64,000 nucleotides of DNA from Glycomyces harbinensis. GTDB taxonomy: Bacteria > Actinomycetota > Actinomycetes > Mycobacteriales > Micromonosporaceae. Below are positions 1 to 8,318 of this stretch, in pieces. Where the stretch lies: the NCBI RefSeq assembly GCF_900101745.1, contig NZ_FNAD01000014.1:104489-168488 (forward strand), in the 5' to 3' direction. The translations under genes were made by a program, and so were the position numbers. Under the pieces are notes generated by a model. The model was not told the DNA's origin and ran no database searches. It saw only the letters and a list, made by a program, of their open reading frames with translations. Numbering within the stretch: the first letter of the stretch is position 1; each line of letters begins with the position of its first letter.

Positions 1-1208
1 GTCGCCGGGAGCCGGCCGGAGCCGTTCCCGTCGAGCGTGATGTCGGCGGTGTTGTTCCCCAGGCCGGCGTCGAGCTCACCAGGATAGTCGGCGTCGCCGA
101 GCGCCAGGATCTCCAAGCGCCCCACGTCGTTCCAGTCCGGGTTCTCGAGGTCCACGGTGAACGTGAAGGGCAGTTCGTCGCCCATGGCGAGGAACTGGAA
201 GAAGCAGGCGAAGTCGAGGTCGCCGGTCTCGACGTCCTCCGGAAGATGGACCGCCCAGTCCTCCTCGTCGAGGCAGAACAGCTCGCCGACGTTCCCGGTG
301 TCGCTGTCGAGCCGGTAGAGCTCCACACCCTCGGGCAGGTCGCCGATCAGCGCGTAGGAGCCGGGGCCGTCGAAGAACGGGATCGCCGAGCCCGAACCCA
401 CGTTCGCCGGCAGGGTGGCCACGGTGACCCGGTCGCCTTCGGCGCCCGCGATCGCCACATCCTCGACCCTCAGGTCGTACGGGTTCTCGGTGGTCCGGAT
501 GTCGATGCGGCCGAACGCGTCCGTGAACACCAGGTCGTCCGGGGCGTCCTCGACCTCGAGGGCGAACAGGTTCTCCGAGCCGGGGTCCCAGGCGAGGTCG
601 CCGTATCGGGCTTCGAGCTGCGCCGCGTCCAGCGCCTCGACGGTGAAGCCGCAGGTGCAGATGGAGACCGGTCCTGGAGCCAGGTCGTCGATCCCGAAGT
701 TGACCGGGTCGGCGAACCTGAACACGGTGCCCGGAAGGTCCGCGAAGTCGGTGACGACGCAGGCGACCTCGGGGTAGGTGTTGACGCAGTTGTCGTAGAA
801 GGCGTGCGGTGCGGCGTATCCGACGCGGCCGCCGCCGGTGACCGCCACGACGAGCGCCTTGGTGCCGGCGGGCAGCGGCTCGCTCTGGAGGTAGTCGGGG
901 CGGGCCCCGACGATGTCCCCGTGCTCGGCCTCGTAGGTCGCCTCGTTGTACAGGAACGGCCCCTCCGGGACGTCCGCGTCGAGTCCGGTGCCGCCCGTGG
1001 AGGGATCGTCGGGCGTCTGGACTTCGGTGTCGTCCGCGGGACTCTGGGCGGCGGCCGGGAGCGCGAACGCCCCCAGGCCCAGCGCGGCCGCGCCGAGGGC
1101 GGCGGCCAGGCGCCGCGCCGCGCGGCGGGTCTTCGGACGGGTCGTTGCGGGCGTCCTCGGCGAAAGCCCGGGGTCACCGGCTCGAAAGGGCCTCGGGGAG
1201 CGGTTCAT
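1..1208 (-). CDS. Secreted protein of unknown function, 3' end cut by window edge
   Basis: Reading the minus strand from the ATG at 1208 gives 402 uninterrupted codons running off the window edge. The N-terminus is an exported leader: a basic stretch rich in Arg/Lys (residues 23-33), a hydrophobic Ala/Leu/Gly segment (about 34-50) and an AAA-Q cleavage-like site near residue 54. The mature part is acidic and rich in Asp, Glu and Pro, with scattered Cys (for example SICTCGF and EDWAVHLPED flanked by Cys). The last visible residues (GLGNNTADITLDGNGSG) look like a beta-sandwich domain of the CARDB/DUF11 sort often found in actinobacterial wall proteins; this is only a resemblance. No catalytic motif was recognised. 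C-terminus, and so any wall-sorting signal, lies outside the window. Confidence 0.72.
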   Translation of the reverse strand, partial: MNRSPRPFRAGDPGLSPRTPATTRPKTRRAARRLAAALGAAALGLGAFALPAAAQSPADDTEVQTPDDPSTGGTGLDADVPEGPFLYNEATYEAEHGDIVGARPDYLQSEPLPAGTKALVVAVTGGGRVGYAAPHAFYDNCVNTYPEVACVVTDFADLPGTVFRFADPVNFGIDDLAPGPVSICTCGFTVEALDAAQLEARYGDLAWDPGSENLFALEVEDAPDDLVFTDAFGRIDIRTTENPYDLRVEDVAIAGAEGDRVTVATLPANVGSGSAIPFFDGPGSYALIGDLPEGVELYRLDSDTGNVGELFCLDEEDWAVHLPEDVETGDLDFACFFQFLAMGDELPFTFTVDLENPDWNDVGRLEILALGDADYPGELDAGLGNNTADITLDGNGSGRLPA

Positions 1209-1298
1209 AAGACCTCAACGCACGCCGAAGGCGGCGCGTTGCGCTCCCCGGTGTTCTTTCGTGAACGGAAGGTGTCGCGCGGTGGGTTCGGGTCGTCC

Positions 1299-2297
1299 TC
1301 ACCTGAGCACCAGTGAGAACGGCACCTCGTGGTGGCCGGGCGCGGTGGCGTCGGGGGCGGCGATTATGTCGAGCACGCGGTTGGCGAGCGCCTCGCGTCC
1401 CGGTGCGACGGTGGAGAACGGCGGCATCGAGTAGCGGCCGTCGGCGATGTCGTCGAACCCCATGACGCGCACCTGTTCCGGAACGCTCAGTCCCCGCACC
1501 CCGAGCGCGTAGAGCGCTCCCAGCGCGAGCGAGTCGTTGAAGCACAGCAGTCCGTCGAACTCGGCTCCCGACTCGACCAGGCGCTGCACGGCGACGGCCC
1601 CCTCCGCGCGGTTGAACTCGTGGACGTGGCCGGTCAGCGCCTCGTCCAGCGGCAGGCCCGCCTGCCGCAGTGCCAGCGCGTAGCCGTCGAAGCGGTCGCG
1701 GGAGGTCTCGGTCGGACCCTCGTCCTGGACGCCGATCGTGGCGATTCGCCTGCAGCCCTGGGCGATCAGCTCGGCGGTGGCCGCGGCCGCCGCGGCGACG
1801 TTGTCGATCCCCACGTGGTGCTCGCCGTCGCCGGCGACGCGCTCGCCGTGCTCGCCGACGAGGACGAGCGAGATGTCGCGCCGGCGCTCCTGGACGTCGA
1901 CGGCCTCCAGGCCGAGCGGGCTCATGATGAGCCCGTCGATGGCGGGGAGGCGGACGCCGTCGAGCGCCTCGACTTCGCGGGCGCGGTCGCCTCCGGTCTG
2001 CGAGACGAGCACGGTGAGGTTCCGGTCGTGCGCGACGTCGACGAAGACGCTGGCGAGTTCGGCGAAGTAGGGCTCGGCGAGCGTCGGCAGCGCCAGCGCC
2101 AGCACCCCGCTCGAACCGCGGCGGAGCTGGCGCGCGGCCAGGTTCGGCCGGTAGCCGAGCTCCTCGATCGCGACCAGCACCTTCTCGCGGACCTCCGCGC
2201 CCACCCAGCCGGAGTCGTTCACGACGTTGGAGACGGTCTTGGGGCTGACACCCACTCGCGCCGCGATGTCGGCGAGGGTGACACGAGCTCGGGCCAT
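1299..2297 (-). CDS. LacI-family transcriptional regulator
   Basis: 332-residue sugar-responsive repressor of the LacI/GalR family. Residues 5-25 (VTLADIAARVGVSPKTVSNVV) form the helix-turn-helix, followed by the hinge helix (YRPNLAARQLRRG) and a periplasmic-binding-protein-like effector domain ending near GFDDIADGRYSMPPFSTV. The start at 2297 was chosen because the HTH begins five residues later and a GGAG ribosome site lies just upstream; a longer reading to 2420 would cross the operator. It is divergent from the GH2 gene starting at 2399, and the perfect palindrome at 2361-2374 lies between them. Very similar inverted repeats precede the binding-protein gene at 4397, so it probably controls itself, the GH2 gene and the importer. 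Its effector is unknown, presumably a product of the GH2 enzyme. Confidence 0.92.
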   Translation of the reverse strand: MARARVTLADIAARVGVSPKTVSNVVNDSGWVGAEVREKVLVAIEELGYRPNLAARQLRRGSSGVLALALPTLAEPYFAELASVFVDVAHDRNLTVLVSQTGGDRAREVEALDGVRLPAIDGLIMSPLGLEAVDVQERRRDISLVLVGEHGERVAGDGEHHVGIDNVAAAAAATAELIAQGCRRIATIGVQDEGPTETSRDRFDGYALALRQAGLPLDEALTGHVHEFNRAEGAVAVQRLVESGAEFDGLLCFNDSLALGALYALGVRGLSVPEQVRVMGFDDIADGRYSMPPFSTVAPGREALANRVLDIIAAPDATAPGHHEVPFSLVLR

Positions 2298-2360
2298 GGG
2301 ACTCCGTCGGTGCAGAAGGGCGGGATCAACGGACTCGATGATAGCCGACCGGACTGCTAC

Positions 2361-2374
2361 ATTCAACGTTGAAT
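2361..2374. promoter_or_regulatory. LacI operator in divergent promoter
   Basis: Perfect 14-bp palindrome ATTCAACGTTGAAT between the divergent LacI and GH2 genes. Its core TTCAACG-TTGAA recurs as two near-identical inverted repeats at 4312-4327 and 4338-4355. The central CG is the usual mark of LacI-family operators. It overlaps a weak -10-like TACATT (2358-2363) for the GH2 gene. Confidence 0.8.
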
Positions 2375-2398
2375 TAAGCCGATCAGGGAGTTTCATCG

Positions 2399-4267
2399 AT
2401 GAACAGCCAGTCGCCGACATTCGACATTCGAGCGAGCCGTCAGGAGGTCGCCCGGTCGCGCCCGCAGATGCTGCGGGAGTCGTTCCTCGACCTGAGCGGG
2501 CGGTGGGGCTTCGCCCACGACGACGGCGACCGCGGCCTCGCCGAGCGGTGGTTCGACGGGCGCGCGCTGCCCGGGACGATCATCGTGCCGTTCCCGCCGG
2601 AGTCCCCGGCGTCCGGGGTCGGCGCGACCGGGTTCCACCCCGTCGTCTGGTACCGGCGCGAACTCGCCGCCGCAGACCTGGCCGAGGTCGGACACGGCCC
2701 CGGAAGACGCCTGCTGGTCCACTTCGGAGCGGTCGACTACCGGGCGCGCGTCTGGCTCGACGGCCGGGAGGTCGGCGGCCACGAGGGCGGGCACACCCCG
2801 TTCACGATCGACCTCACCGACGAGCTGGACTCCGGTGGGGGAGCGGAGGACCGGCCGCTCGTGCTGGTGGTCCGCGCCGAGGACGACCCGCACGACACCG
2901 CGCAGCCCCGAGGCAAGCAGGACTGGCACGAGACGCCGCACAGCATCTGGTACCACCGCACGACCGGCATCTGGCAGCCCGTGTGGCTGGAGTCCGTGGC
3001 GGCGCTGCACGTGGAGGGCCTGCGCTGGACCTGCGACCTGACCCGCGGCACCGCGACCGCGCAGGTGACCCTCAACCGCCGGGCCGACGCCGAGGTCCGG
3101 GTGCGCATCGCGCACGAGGGGACCGCGCTCGGCGAGGCGGCGGTGATCGCCGCGGGCACCCGGGTGAGCGTGACCGTGCCGCTCGCGGGCCAGGACAACG
3201 GCCAGGGATACGAACGGCTGCTGTGGAAGCCGGGATCGCCGACGCTCCTGGACGCGTGGGTGAGCGTCGGGGCCGAGGGCCGGACCGAGGACGTCGTGGC
3301 GAGCTACCTCGGGCTCCGGTCGGTTCGCGTGGGCGACGGCCAGTTCCTGCTCAACGACCGACCCGTGGTGCTGCGCTCGGTGCTGAACCAGGGCTACTGG
3401 CCGCAGTCGCACCTCGCCGCCCCCTCGGAGCGCGCGCTGCGGCGCGAGGCCGAACTCATCGGGGAGCTCGGCTTCAACGCCGTTCGCCTGCACCAGAAGG
3501 TCGAGGACCCGCGCTTCCTCTACCACGCCGACCGGCTCGGCCTGCTGGTGTGGGGCGAGATGGCGGCGACCTACAGCTTCTCGGACACCGCGGTGGGCCG
3601 CACCGTGACCGAGTGGACCGAGGCGGTGCGGCGCGACGCGAGCCACCCCTCGATCGTGACCTGGGTGCCGCTCAACGAGAGCTGGGGCGTGCAGCACCTC
3701 GCCACCCGGGAGGACCAGCGCGCCTTCGCCGAGGCGCTCTACCACCTGACGAAGGCGCTCGACCCCACGCGCCCGGTCGTCTCCAACGACGGCTGGGAGC
3801 TGGGCACCTCCGACCTGTGGACCGTGCACGACTACGAGTCCGACACGGCCACGCTGGCCGACCGCTACGACGTGCCGGCCGAGCGGCTGCGGGCGTACAT
3901 CGACGGCACCGGCCCGGTGGGCCGCCGCATCCGGCTGGCCGGGACGACCGACGGCGGCGAGCCGATCATGCTCACCGAGTTCGGCGGCGTGAAGTGGTCC
4001 AAGGGACCCGAGGCCGACGGCGCGTGGGGCTACTCCGAGGCGAGCAGCGCCGAGGACTTCGCGCGCCGCGTCGGCGACATCCTCGAACCGGTCCAGCGCG
4101 GGACCATCGGCAGCGGCGGCCGCCGGCACGGGCTCGCCGGCTGGTGCTGGACGCAGCTGACCGACACCCGCCAGGAGACCAACGGCCTCCTGACCGAGGA
4201 CCGCGAGCCGAAACTGCCGATCGGCGAGCTGCGCGCGCTGGTGCTCGGGCACGGCGACCGGACCTGA
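2399..4267 (+). CDS. Glycoside hydrolase family 2 enzyme (beta-glycosidase)
   Basis: 622-residue GH2 protein with the sugar-binding jelly-roll domain (about 25-190), immunoglobulin-like middle domain (about 195-300) and TIM barrel (about 310-620). The acid/base is Glu427 in PLNESWG and the nucleophile Glu527 in LTEFGG, 100 residues apart, matching clan GH-A spacing. No signal peptide is visible, so it should act in the cytoplasm on sugars brought in by the downstream importer. The ATG at 2399 has an AGGGAG site eight bases upstream. The specificity (beta-galactosidase, glucuronidase, mannosidase or other) cannot be read from sequence alone; the short form lacking the LacZ C-terminal domain is common in actinobacteria. 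It has a paralogue of the same length at 53506-55374. Confidence 0.9.
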   Translation: MNSQSPTFDIRASRQEVARSRPQMLRESFLDLSGRWGFAHDDGDRGLAERWFDGRALPGTIIVPFPPESPASGVGATGFHPVVWYRRELAAADLAEVGHGPGRRLLVHFGAVDYRARVWLDGREVGGHEGGHTPFTIDLTDELDSGGGAEDRPLVLVVRAEDDPHDTAQPRGKQDWHETPHSIWYHRTTGIWQPVWLESVAALHVEGLRWTCDLTRGTATAQVTLNRRADAEVRVRIAHEGTALGEAAVIAAGTRVSVTVPLAGQDNGQGYERLLWKPGSPTLLDAWVSVGAEGRTEDVVASYLGLRSVRVGDGQFLLNDRPVVLRSVLNQGYWPQSHLAAPSERALRREAELIGELGFNAVRLHQKVEDPRFLYHADRLGLLVWGEMAATYSFSDTAVGRTVTEWTEAVRRDASHPSIVTWVPLNESWGVQHLATREDQRAFAEALYHLTKALDPTRPVVSNDGWELGTSDLWTVHDYESDTATLADRYDVPAERLRAYIDGTGPVGRRIRLAGTTDGGEPIMLTEFGGVKWSKGPEADGAWGYSEASSAEDFARRVGDILEPVQRGTIGSGGRRHGLAGWCWTQLTDTRQETNGLLTEDREPKLPIGELRALVLGHGDRT

Positions 4268-4271
4268 GGCA

Positions 4272-4301
4272 TTGCCCGTTTCGAGAGACGTGTGATAGCG
4301 T
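4272..4301 (+). promoter_or_regulatory. Candidate promoter of first sugar-import operon
   Basis: TTGCCC (4272-4277) and TAGCGT (4296-4301) with an 18-bp spacer fit a weak actinobacterial sigma-A promoter. The predicted transcription start (about 4308) would fall immediately before the double operator at 4312-4355. This is a visual assignment only. Confidence 0.4.
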
Positions 4302-4311
4302 CTCGCCAAAT

Positions 4312-4327
4312 AGTTCAGCGTTGAACT
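4312..4327. promoter_or_regulatory. LacI operator O1 of import operon
   Basis: Inverted repeat AGTTCAGCGTTGAACT, arms AGTTCA/TGAACT around GCGT. It is the reverse complement of the core of the next site at 4338-4355, and shares TTCA-N2-3-TTGAA with the palindrome at 2361-2374. Predicted target of the LacI protein encoded at 1299-2297. Confidence 0.78.
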
Positions 4328-4337
4328 GGATTCGCCG

Positions 4338-4355
4338 TAGTTCAACGCTGAACTA
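4338..4355. promoter_or_regulatory. LacI operator O2 of import operon
   Basis: TAGTTCAACGCTGAACTA; nine-base arms around the centre with one central mismatch. Its centre is 27 bp from the centre of the site at 4312-4327. The pair lies in the leader of the binding-protein gene and could be bound by two dimers. Confidence 0.78.
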
Positions 4356-4396
4356 TCCCGGACGACTGAAGTTCGTCCAGGCTTTGAGGAGGATCC

Positions 4397-5689
4397 ATGA
4401 CGACAATGAAGATGGCGGCGGCACTGGGCACCGTGGCGGTGCTCGGGCTCGCCGCCTGCTCGAACGGCGGCACGCCCCACGAGGCCGCCACCGAGTTCGC
4501 CCCCGACACGGAAGCGGAGATCACCTTCACCTGGTGGGGGAACGACGAGCGCGCCGGCTGGTTCGAAGAGGCGCTCGACCTCTTCAACGAGGAGTACCCC
4601 AACGTCGAGGTCGTGCGGAACTTCAACCCCTGGGACGACTACTGGACCGCCCGCAACACCGAGGCCGCCGGCCAGGCCCTCCCCGACGTGCTCATGATGG
4701 ACGCCGGATTCCTCGGCGAATACGCGGACAAGGGCCTGTTCCTCGACCTCGGCGCCTACCAGGGCGGACTGCTCGACACCGGGGGCTACGCCGACACGCT
4801 CCTGGAATCGGGCACCGTCAACGACCAGCTCGTCGGCGTCCCGATGGGCTACAACGCCTGGTCCATGATGTACAACAAGGACCTGCTCGACGAACTCGGC
4901 GTCCCCTACCCGACCGACGACATGACCCTCGACGACCTCGAGGCCTACGTGCTCCAGGTCAACCAGGCCGGCGCCGCGCACGACCCCAAGATCTACGGCG
5001 CCTCGGACTACACCGGCGGCTTCCCCGGATTCATCTACTCCCGCATGCAGGAGGGCGAGCCGGTCTTCACCGAGGACGGCGCACCCGCCTTCGACGAGGG
5101 CGACGTCGTCGACTACCTCGACTCGGTCGCCGACCTCCGCGACAACGGCGACTTCTACCCCGTCGAGCGGACCGTCGCACTCGACCCCCTCGGCGGCTTC
5201 CTCGGCGGCGAGGCCGCGCTCTGGTTCAACTTCTCCACCACCGTGGCCCAGGCGATGAGCGACATCGGGACCGAGAACATCGGCATGGTCCAGGCCCCCA
5301 CCGAGAACGGCCGGCACGTGCTCGCCGACCACCCGAGCATGCTCCTGTCCGTCGCGGCCAACTCCGACGAACCCGACGCCTCCGCCGTCCTCGTGGACTT
5401 CCTCGCCAACTCGCCCGAGGTCAAGGCGATCTTCGGCGCCTCCCTCGGTGCGCCCCCGACCGACGAGGGCCGCGCGGCCGTCGAGCAGTCCACATCAGAC
5501 TCCGTCGACTTCGCCTACCTCGACGCGATCGAATCCGAGATCACCGAGAGCTACCCGCTCCTGCCCTCCGGATACGGCTCCATCGAAGCCAAATGGGGCG
5601 AGCTGCACGAACAGCTCCTCTACGGCGACATCGACACCGAACAGCTCGCCGAGGAGCTGTTCTCCGAGATGGACATGCTGCTCGGATGA
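4397..5689 (+). CDS. ABC sugar importer, solute-binding lipoprotein (family 1)
   Basis: 430-residue extracellular binding protein. The lipobox LGLAAC places the lipidated Cys at residue 21. Motifs typical of carbohydrate family 1 binding proteins follow: ITFTWWGNDERAGWFEEAL, then LPDVLMMDA, and MGYNAWSMMYNKDLL. It is anchored on the outer face of the membrane and delivers an oligosaccharide to the two permeases downstream. A GAGGA ribosome site precedes the ATG. It is the first gene of the operon running to 8242 and sits behind two LacI operators. The substrate is not determinable; the flanking GH2 enzyme suggests a beta-linked glycoside. Confidence 0.93.
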   Translation: MTTMKMAAALGTVAVLGLAACSNGGTPHEAATEFAPDTEAEITFTWWGNDERAGWFEEALDLFNEEYPNVEVVRNFNPWDDYWTARNTEAAGQALPDVLMMDAGFLGEYADKGLFLDLGAYQGGLLDTGGYADTLLESGTVNDQLVGVPMGYNAWSMMYNKDLLDELGVPYPTDDMTLDDLEAYVLQVNQAGAAHDPKIYGASDYTGGFPGFIYSRMQEGEPVFTEDGAPAFDEGDVVDYLDSVADLRDNGDFYPVERTVALDPLGGFLGGEAALWFNFSTTVAQAMSDIGTENIGMVQAPTENGRHVLADHPSMLLSVAANSDEPDASAVLVDFLANSPEVKAIFGASLGAPPTDEGRAAVEQSTSDSVDFAYLDAIESEITESYPLLPSGYGSIEAKWGELHEQLLYGDIDTEQLAEELFSEMDMLLG

Positions 5690-5698
5690 CCACCCAGC

Positions 5699-5724
5699 GC
5701 GGCCCGGGCCCCCGCCCGGGCCGC
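5699..5724 (+). terminator. Intra-operon hairpin after binding-protein gene
   Basis: Perfect 11-bp stem (GCGGCCCGGGC with its complement) around a four-C loop, placed in the gap between binding protein and permease. There is no T-run, so it is better read as an mRNA-stabilising or partial-termination hairpin that lets the binding protein be made in excess over the permeases. A comparable palindrome occupies the same place in the second importer operon (16239-16258). Confidence 0.65.
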
Positions 5725-5757
5725 TCCGAACCCCTTCGCCTCAAAGGAGGTCGGCCC

Positions 5758-6705
5758 ATGGCCGGAACGACGATCGCGCGAGACCCCGTCCGCGACCGGG
5801 CGCGCAGGCGCGCCCGCGACCGCTCGACCCGCGCCGGATACGCGTTCCTGTCCCCCTGGCTCCTCGGATTCTTCGGCCTGACCGCCGGACCGATGATCGC
5901 CTCGCTCTACCTGTCGTTCACCGACTACAACCTCTTCACGGCCCCGACCTTCATCGGGTTCGAAAACTACCAGCGGCTCCTGACCGACACGAACTTCGCC
6001 CAGGCCGCCAAGGTCACCGCGCTCTACGTGGTCTTCGGGACCCCCGTCAAACTCGCGGCGGCGCTGGCGGTCGCCATGCTGCTGCACAACTCCCGCCGCG
6101 GCCAGGGCTTCTACCGGTCGGCCTACTACCTGCCCTCGCTCATCGGCGGCAGCGTGTCGATCGCGATCGTCTGGAAGGCGATGTTCATCGACGACGGGAT
6201 CGTCGCCCAGATCGGCCAGGTGTTCGGCGGCTCGCCCGCCGCCGACGGCGGCTGGGTCGGCGACCCCGGACGCACCCTGCCCATGCTCATCCTGCTCACC
6301 GTGTGGCAGTTCGGCGCCCCGATGGTCATCTTCCTGGCCGGCCTCAAGCAGGTCCCCACGGAGATGTACGAAGCGGCCGAGGTCGACGGCGCGGGACCGG
6401 TCCGGCGGTTCTGGAACATCACCATCCCGCTGCTCTCGCCGGTGCTGTTCTTCAACCTCCTGCTGGAGACGATCCACGCGTTCCAGATCTTCAACTCCGC
6501 GTTCATCATCTCCAACGGCTCGGGCGGACCCGCCCAGTCGACCCTGTTCTACACGCTCTACCTGTACTTCCGCGGCTTCCGGGACTTCCAGATGGGATAC
6601 GCGTCCGCGATGGCCTGGGTGCTGGTGATCGTGGTCGGGCTCATCAGCCTCCTGCTGTTCCGCAGTTCGAAATCGTGGGTGCACTACTCGGGAGACGACA
6701 AATGA
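5758..6705 (+). CDS. ABC sugar importer permease (MalF type)
   Basis: 315-residue inner-membrane permease with six predicted helices. The first helix is in GYAFLSPWLLGFFGLTAGPM and the EAA loop that docks the ATPase is YEAAEVDGAGPVRRFWNITI. The N-terminus is basic and cytoplasmic. The ATG at 5758 is preceded by AAAGGAGG, an almost perfect ribosome site, which fixes the start. The stop overlaps the next ATG (ATGA at 6702-6705), so the two permeases are translationally coupled. No ATP-binding gene accompanies them; a shared MsiK-type ATPase is the likely partner. Confidence 0.93.
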   Translation: MAGTTIARDPVRDRARRRARDRSTRAGYAFLSPWLLGFFGLTAGPMIASLYLSFTDYNLFTAPTFIGFENYQRLLTDTNFAQAAKVTALYVVFGTPVKLAAALAVAMLLHNSRRGQGFYRSAYYLPSLIGGSVSIAIVWKAMFIDDGIVAQIGQVFGGSPAADGGWVGDPGRTLPMLILLTVWQFGAPMVIFLAGLKQVPTEMYEAAEVDGAGPVRRFWNITIPLLSPVLFFNLLLETIHAFQIFNSAFIISNGSGGPAQSTLFYTLYLYFRGFRDFQMGYASAMAWVLVIVVGLISLLLFRSSKSWVHYSGDDK

Positions 6706-7610
6706 GCCTTGCGACCGCGACCCCGCAGACCGAACGGCGGCAGCAGTCCGCCCGGCTCCGGCGCCGGGCCCGGACCGCCCGCGGCGGCAGGTCGATCCTG
6801 TTCCACCTCTTCGCACTCGCGGTGCTCGTGGTCATCCTCTACCCCGCGGTGTGGATGTTCATGAGCTCCTTCAAGCCCAGCAACGACATCATCGGCTCGG
6901 TGAGCCTCGTCCCGACCGACGGCGGGTTCCAGAACTACGCGAAGGCCCTCGAGGGCATCGGCGGCGTCTCGTTCTGGACCTTCGTGGTCAACTCGCTGAT
7001 CCTGGCCGTCGGCTCGGTGGTCGGCATCCTGCTGTCGTGCTCGTTCGCGGCCTACGCGTTCGCGAGGGTCAAGTTCCGCGGGCGCAGCGTGTTCTTCGTG
7101 TGCATGATCGCCACGATGCTGCTGCCGTTCCACGTCGTGATCATCCCGCAGTACATCGTGTTCAACAACCTCGGCATGATCAACACCTACTGGCCGCTGC
7201 TGCTGGGCAAGTTCCTGGCGACGGAGTCCTTCTTCGTGTTCCTCATGATCCAGTTCATCCGCGGCCTGCCGCGCGAACTCGACGAGGCGGCGGTCATCGA
7301 CGGCGCCGGGCACCCGCGGATCTTCTTCTCGATCATCCTCCCGCTCATGAAGCCCGCCCTGGTCACCAGCGCGATCTTCGCCTTCATCTGGTCGTGGAAC
7401 GACTTCTTCGGACCGCTGCTCTACCTCAAGGAGCCCAGCATGTACACCATGCCGCTCGCCTTGCGGCTGTACGTGGACCAGACGTCGACGAGCGACTACG
7501 GCGCGCAGATGGCGATGGCGATCCTGGCCCTGCTGCCGGTGCTGCTGTTCTTCTTCGCGTTCCAGCGCCAGCTCGTCGGCGGCGTCGCGACCCAGGGGCT
7601 GAAGGGATGA
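6702..7610 (+). CDS. ABC sugar importer permease (MalG type)
   Basis: 302-residue second permease. A cytoplasmic Arg-rich N-terminus (about 1-30) is followed by six helices; the EAA loop is DEAAVIDGAGHPRIFFSIIL and the family motif ending in WNDFFGPLLYL comes after it. It starts inside the stop codon of the upstream permease and ends inside the start codon of the DUF624 gene (ATGA at 7607-7610), so three membrane proteins are translated as a coupled block. Its sequence resembles the MalG-type permease at 57599-58495. Confidence 0.93.
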   Translation: MSLATATPQTERRQQSARLRRRARTARGGRSILFHLFALAVLVVILYPAVWMFMSSFKPSNDIIGSVSLVPTDGGFQNYAKALEGIGGVSFWTFVVNSLILAVGSVVGILLSCSFAAYAFARVKFRGRSVFFVCMIATMLLPFHVVIIPQYIVFNNLGMINTYWPLLLGKFLATESFFVFLMIQFIRGLPRELDEAAVIDGAGHPRIFFSIILPLMKPALVTSAIFAFIWSWNDFFGPLLYLKEPSMYTMPLALRLYVDQTSTSDYGAQMAMAILALLPVLLFFFAFQRQLVGGVATQGLKG

Positions 7611-8242
7611 GCGCGCACGCGGACACCGCTCCCGACGAGGCGGAGCCGCGCCGGGCCCGAGGTCCCGAGCACCTGGTCCGGTTCGGCGGCGGGTCCCTCG
7701 CCCTGTTCGGCGAGATGATCGTGGTCGGACTGGTCGTCACCGCGGCGTCGCTGCCGCTGGTGACGGCCGTCCCCGCGATCGCGGCCGGGGTCCACCACCT
7801 CGACCGGCACGTCACGGACCGCGGCGACGGCCTCGGTGAATTCCTGTCCGCCGTCCGGCGGGCCGCGCGCGGCGGCCTGGCGGTCGGCGCCGCCACCGCG
7901 CTCGTCGTGGGCCTGCTCGGGCTCAACGTCGCACTCGGCGTGCAGGGCCTGGTGCCCGGGGGCGCGCCGCTGGCGGTCGTCAGCGCGGCCTTCGCGGTGG
8001 TCATCGCAGTGGTCGCGGTGCGCGCGGCCTCGCTGTGGGAGCCGTCGGCCCGCTGGCGCGAGCTGCTGCGCGAGGCCGCCCACCTGACCACCGCCGACCC
8101 CGCCGGCACGGCGTACATCCTGATCGGACTCGGCGTCGCCGCCGTCGTCTCCTGGATGTTCCTGCCGCTCATCGTCATCGCTCCGGGAATGCTCGCCGTC
8201 GCCATGCTCGCCGCGCGGCGGCGCGTCCTCTCCGACCAATAG
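7607..8242 (+). CDS. DUF624 (YesL-like) membrane protein
   Basis: 211-residue integral membrane protein of the DUF624/YesL family, whose members are regularly encoded next to oligosaccharide ABC importers; their biochemical role is unknown. About four hydrophobic segments are seen (near residues 38-65, 88-115, 120-142 and 170-200), and the family's early signature (GSLALFGEMIVVGLVVTAAS, then LPLVTAVPAI) is present. Translationally coupled to the permease. A second member of the family at 20650-21336 closes the second import operon, which argues that the protein is a functional accessory to these importers. Confidence 0.8.
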   Translation: MSAHADTAPDEAEPRRARGPEHLVRFGGGSLALFGEMIVVGLVVTAASLPLVTAVPAIAAGVHHLDRHVTDRGDGLGEFLSAVRRAARGGLAVGAATALVVGLLGLNVALGVQGLVPGGAPLAVVSAAFAVVIAVVAVRAASLWEPSARWRELLREAAHLTTADPAGTAYILIGLGVAAVVSWMFLPLIVIAPGMLAVAMLAARRRVLSDQ

Positions 8243-8290
8243 ACCTCCAACGACAGCCGACCGATCCCCGAGCCCATCCCCGCATCGACA

Positions 8291-8302
8291 GCAAGCGCTT
8301 AC
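8291..8302. promoter_or_regulatory. Candidate LacI/catabolite operator before GH67 gene
   Basis: GCAAGCGCTTAC contains the perfect palindrome AAGCGCTT, the core of many LacI-family and CcpA-like operators (G-N-AAGCGCTT-N-C). It lies 17-28 bases before the GH67 start. It differs from the operators in the upstream island, so another regulator, not encoded in this window, probably reads it. Confidence 0.5.
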
Positions 8303-8318
8303 TCAACGGGAGTCGACA

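Noticed and set aside
246..1316. Open frame on the plus strand over the left-edge gene
   Set aside because: Antisense shadow: the minus strand carries a signal peptide and balanced composition, while this frame is Val/Gly/Arg-rich with no motif.
2393..5332. Long minus-strand open frame of 979 codons
   Set aside because: Lies opposite the GH2 and binding-protein genes; composition is that of an antisense frame in high-GC DNA.
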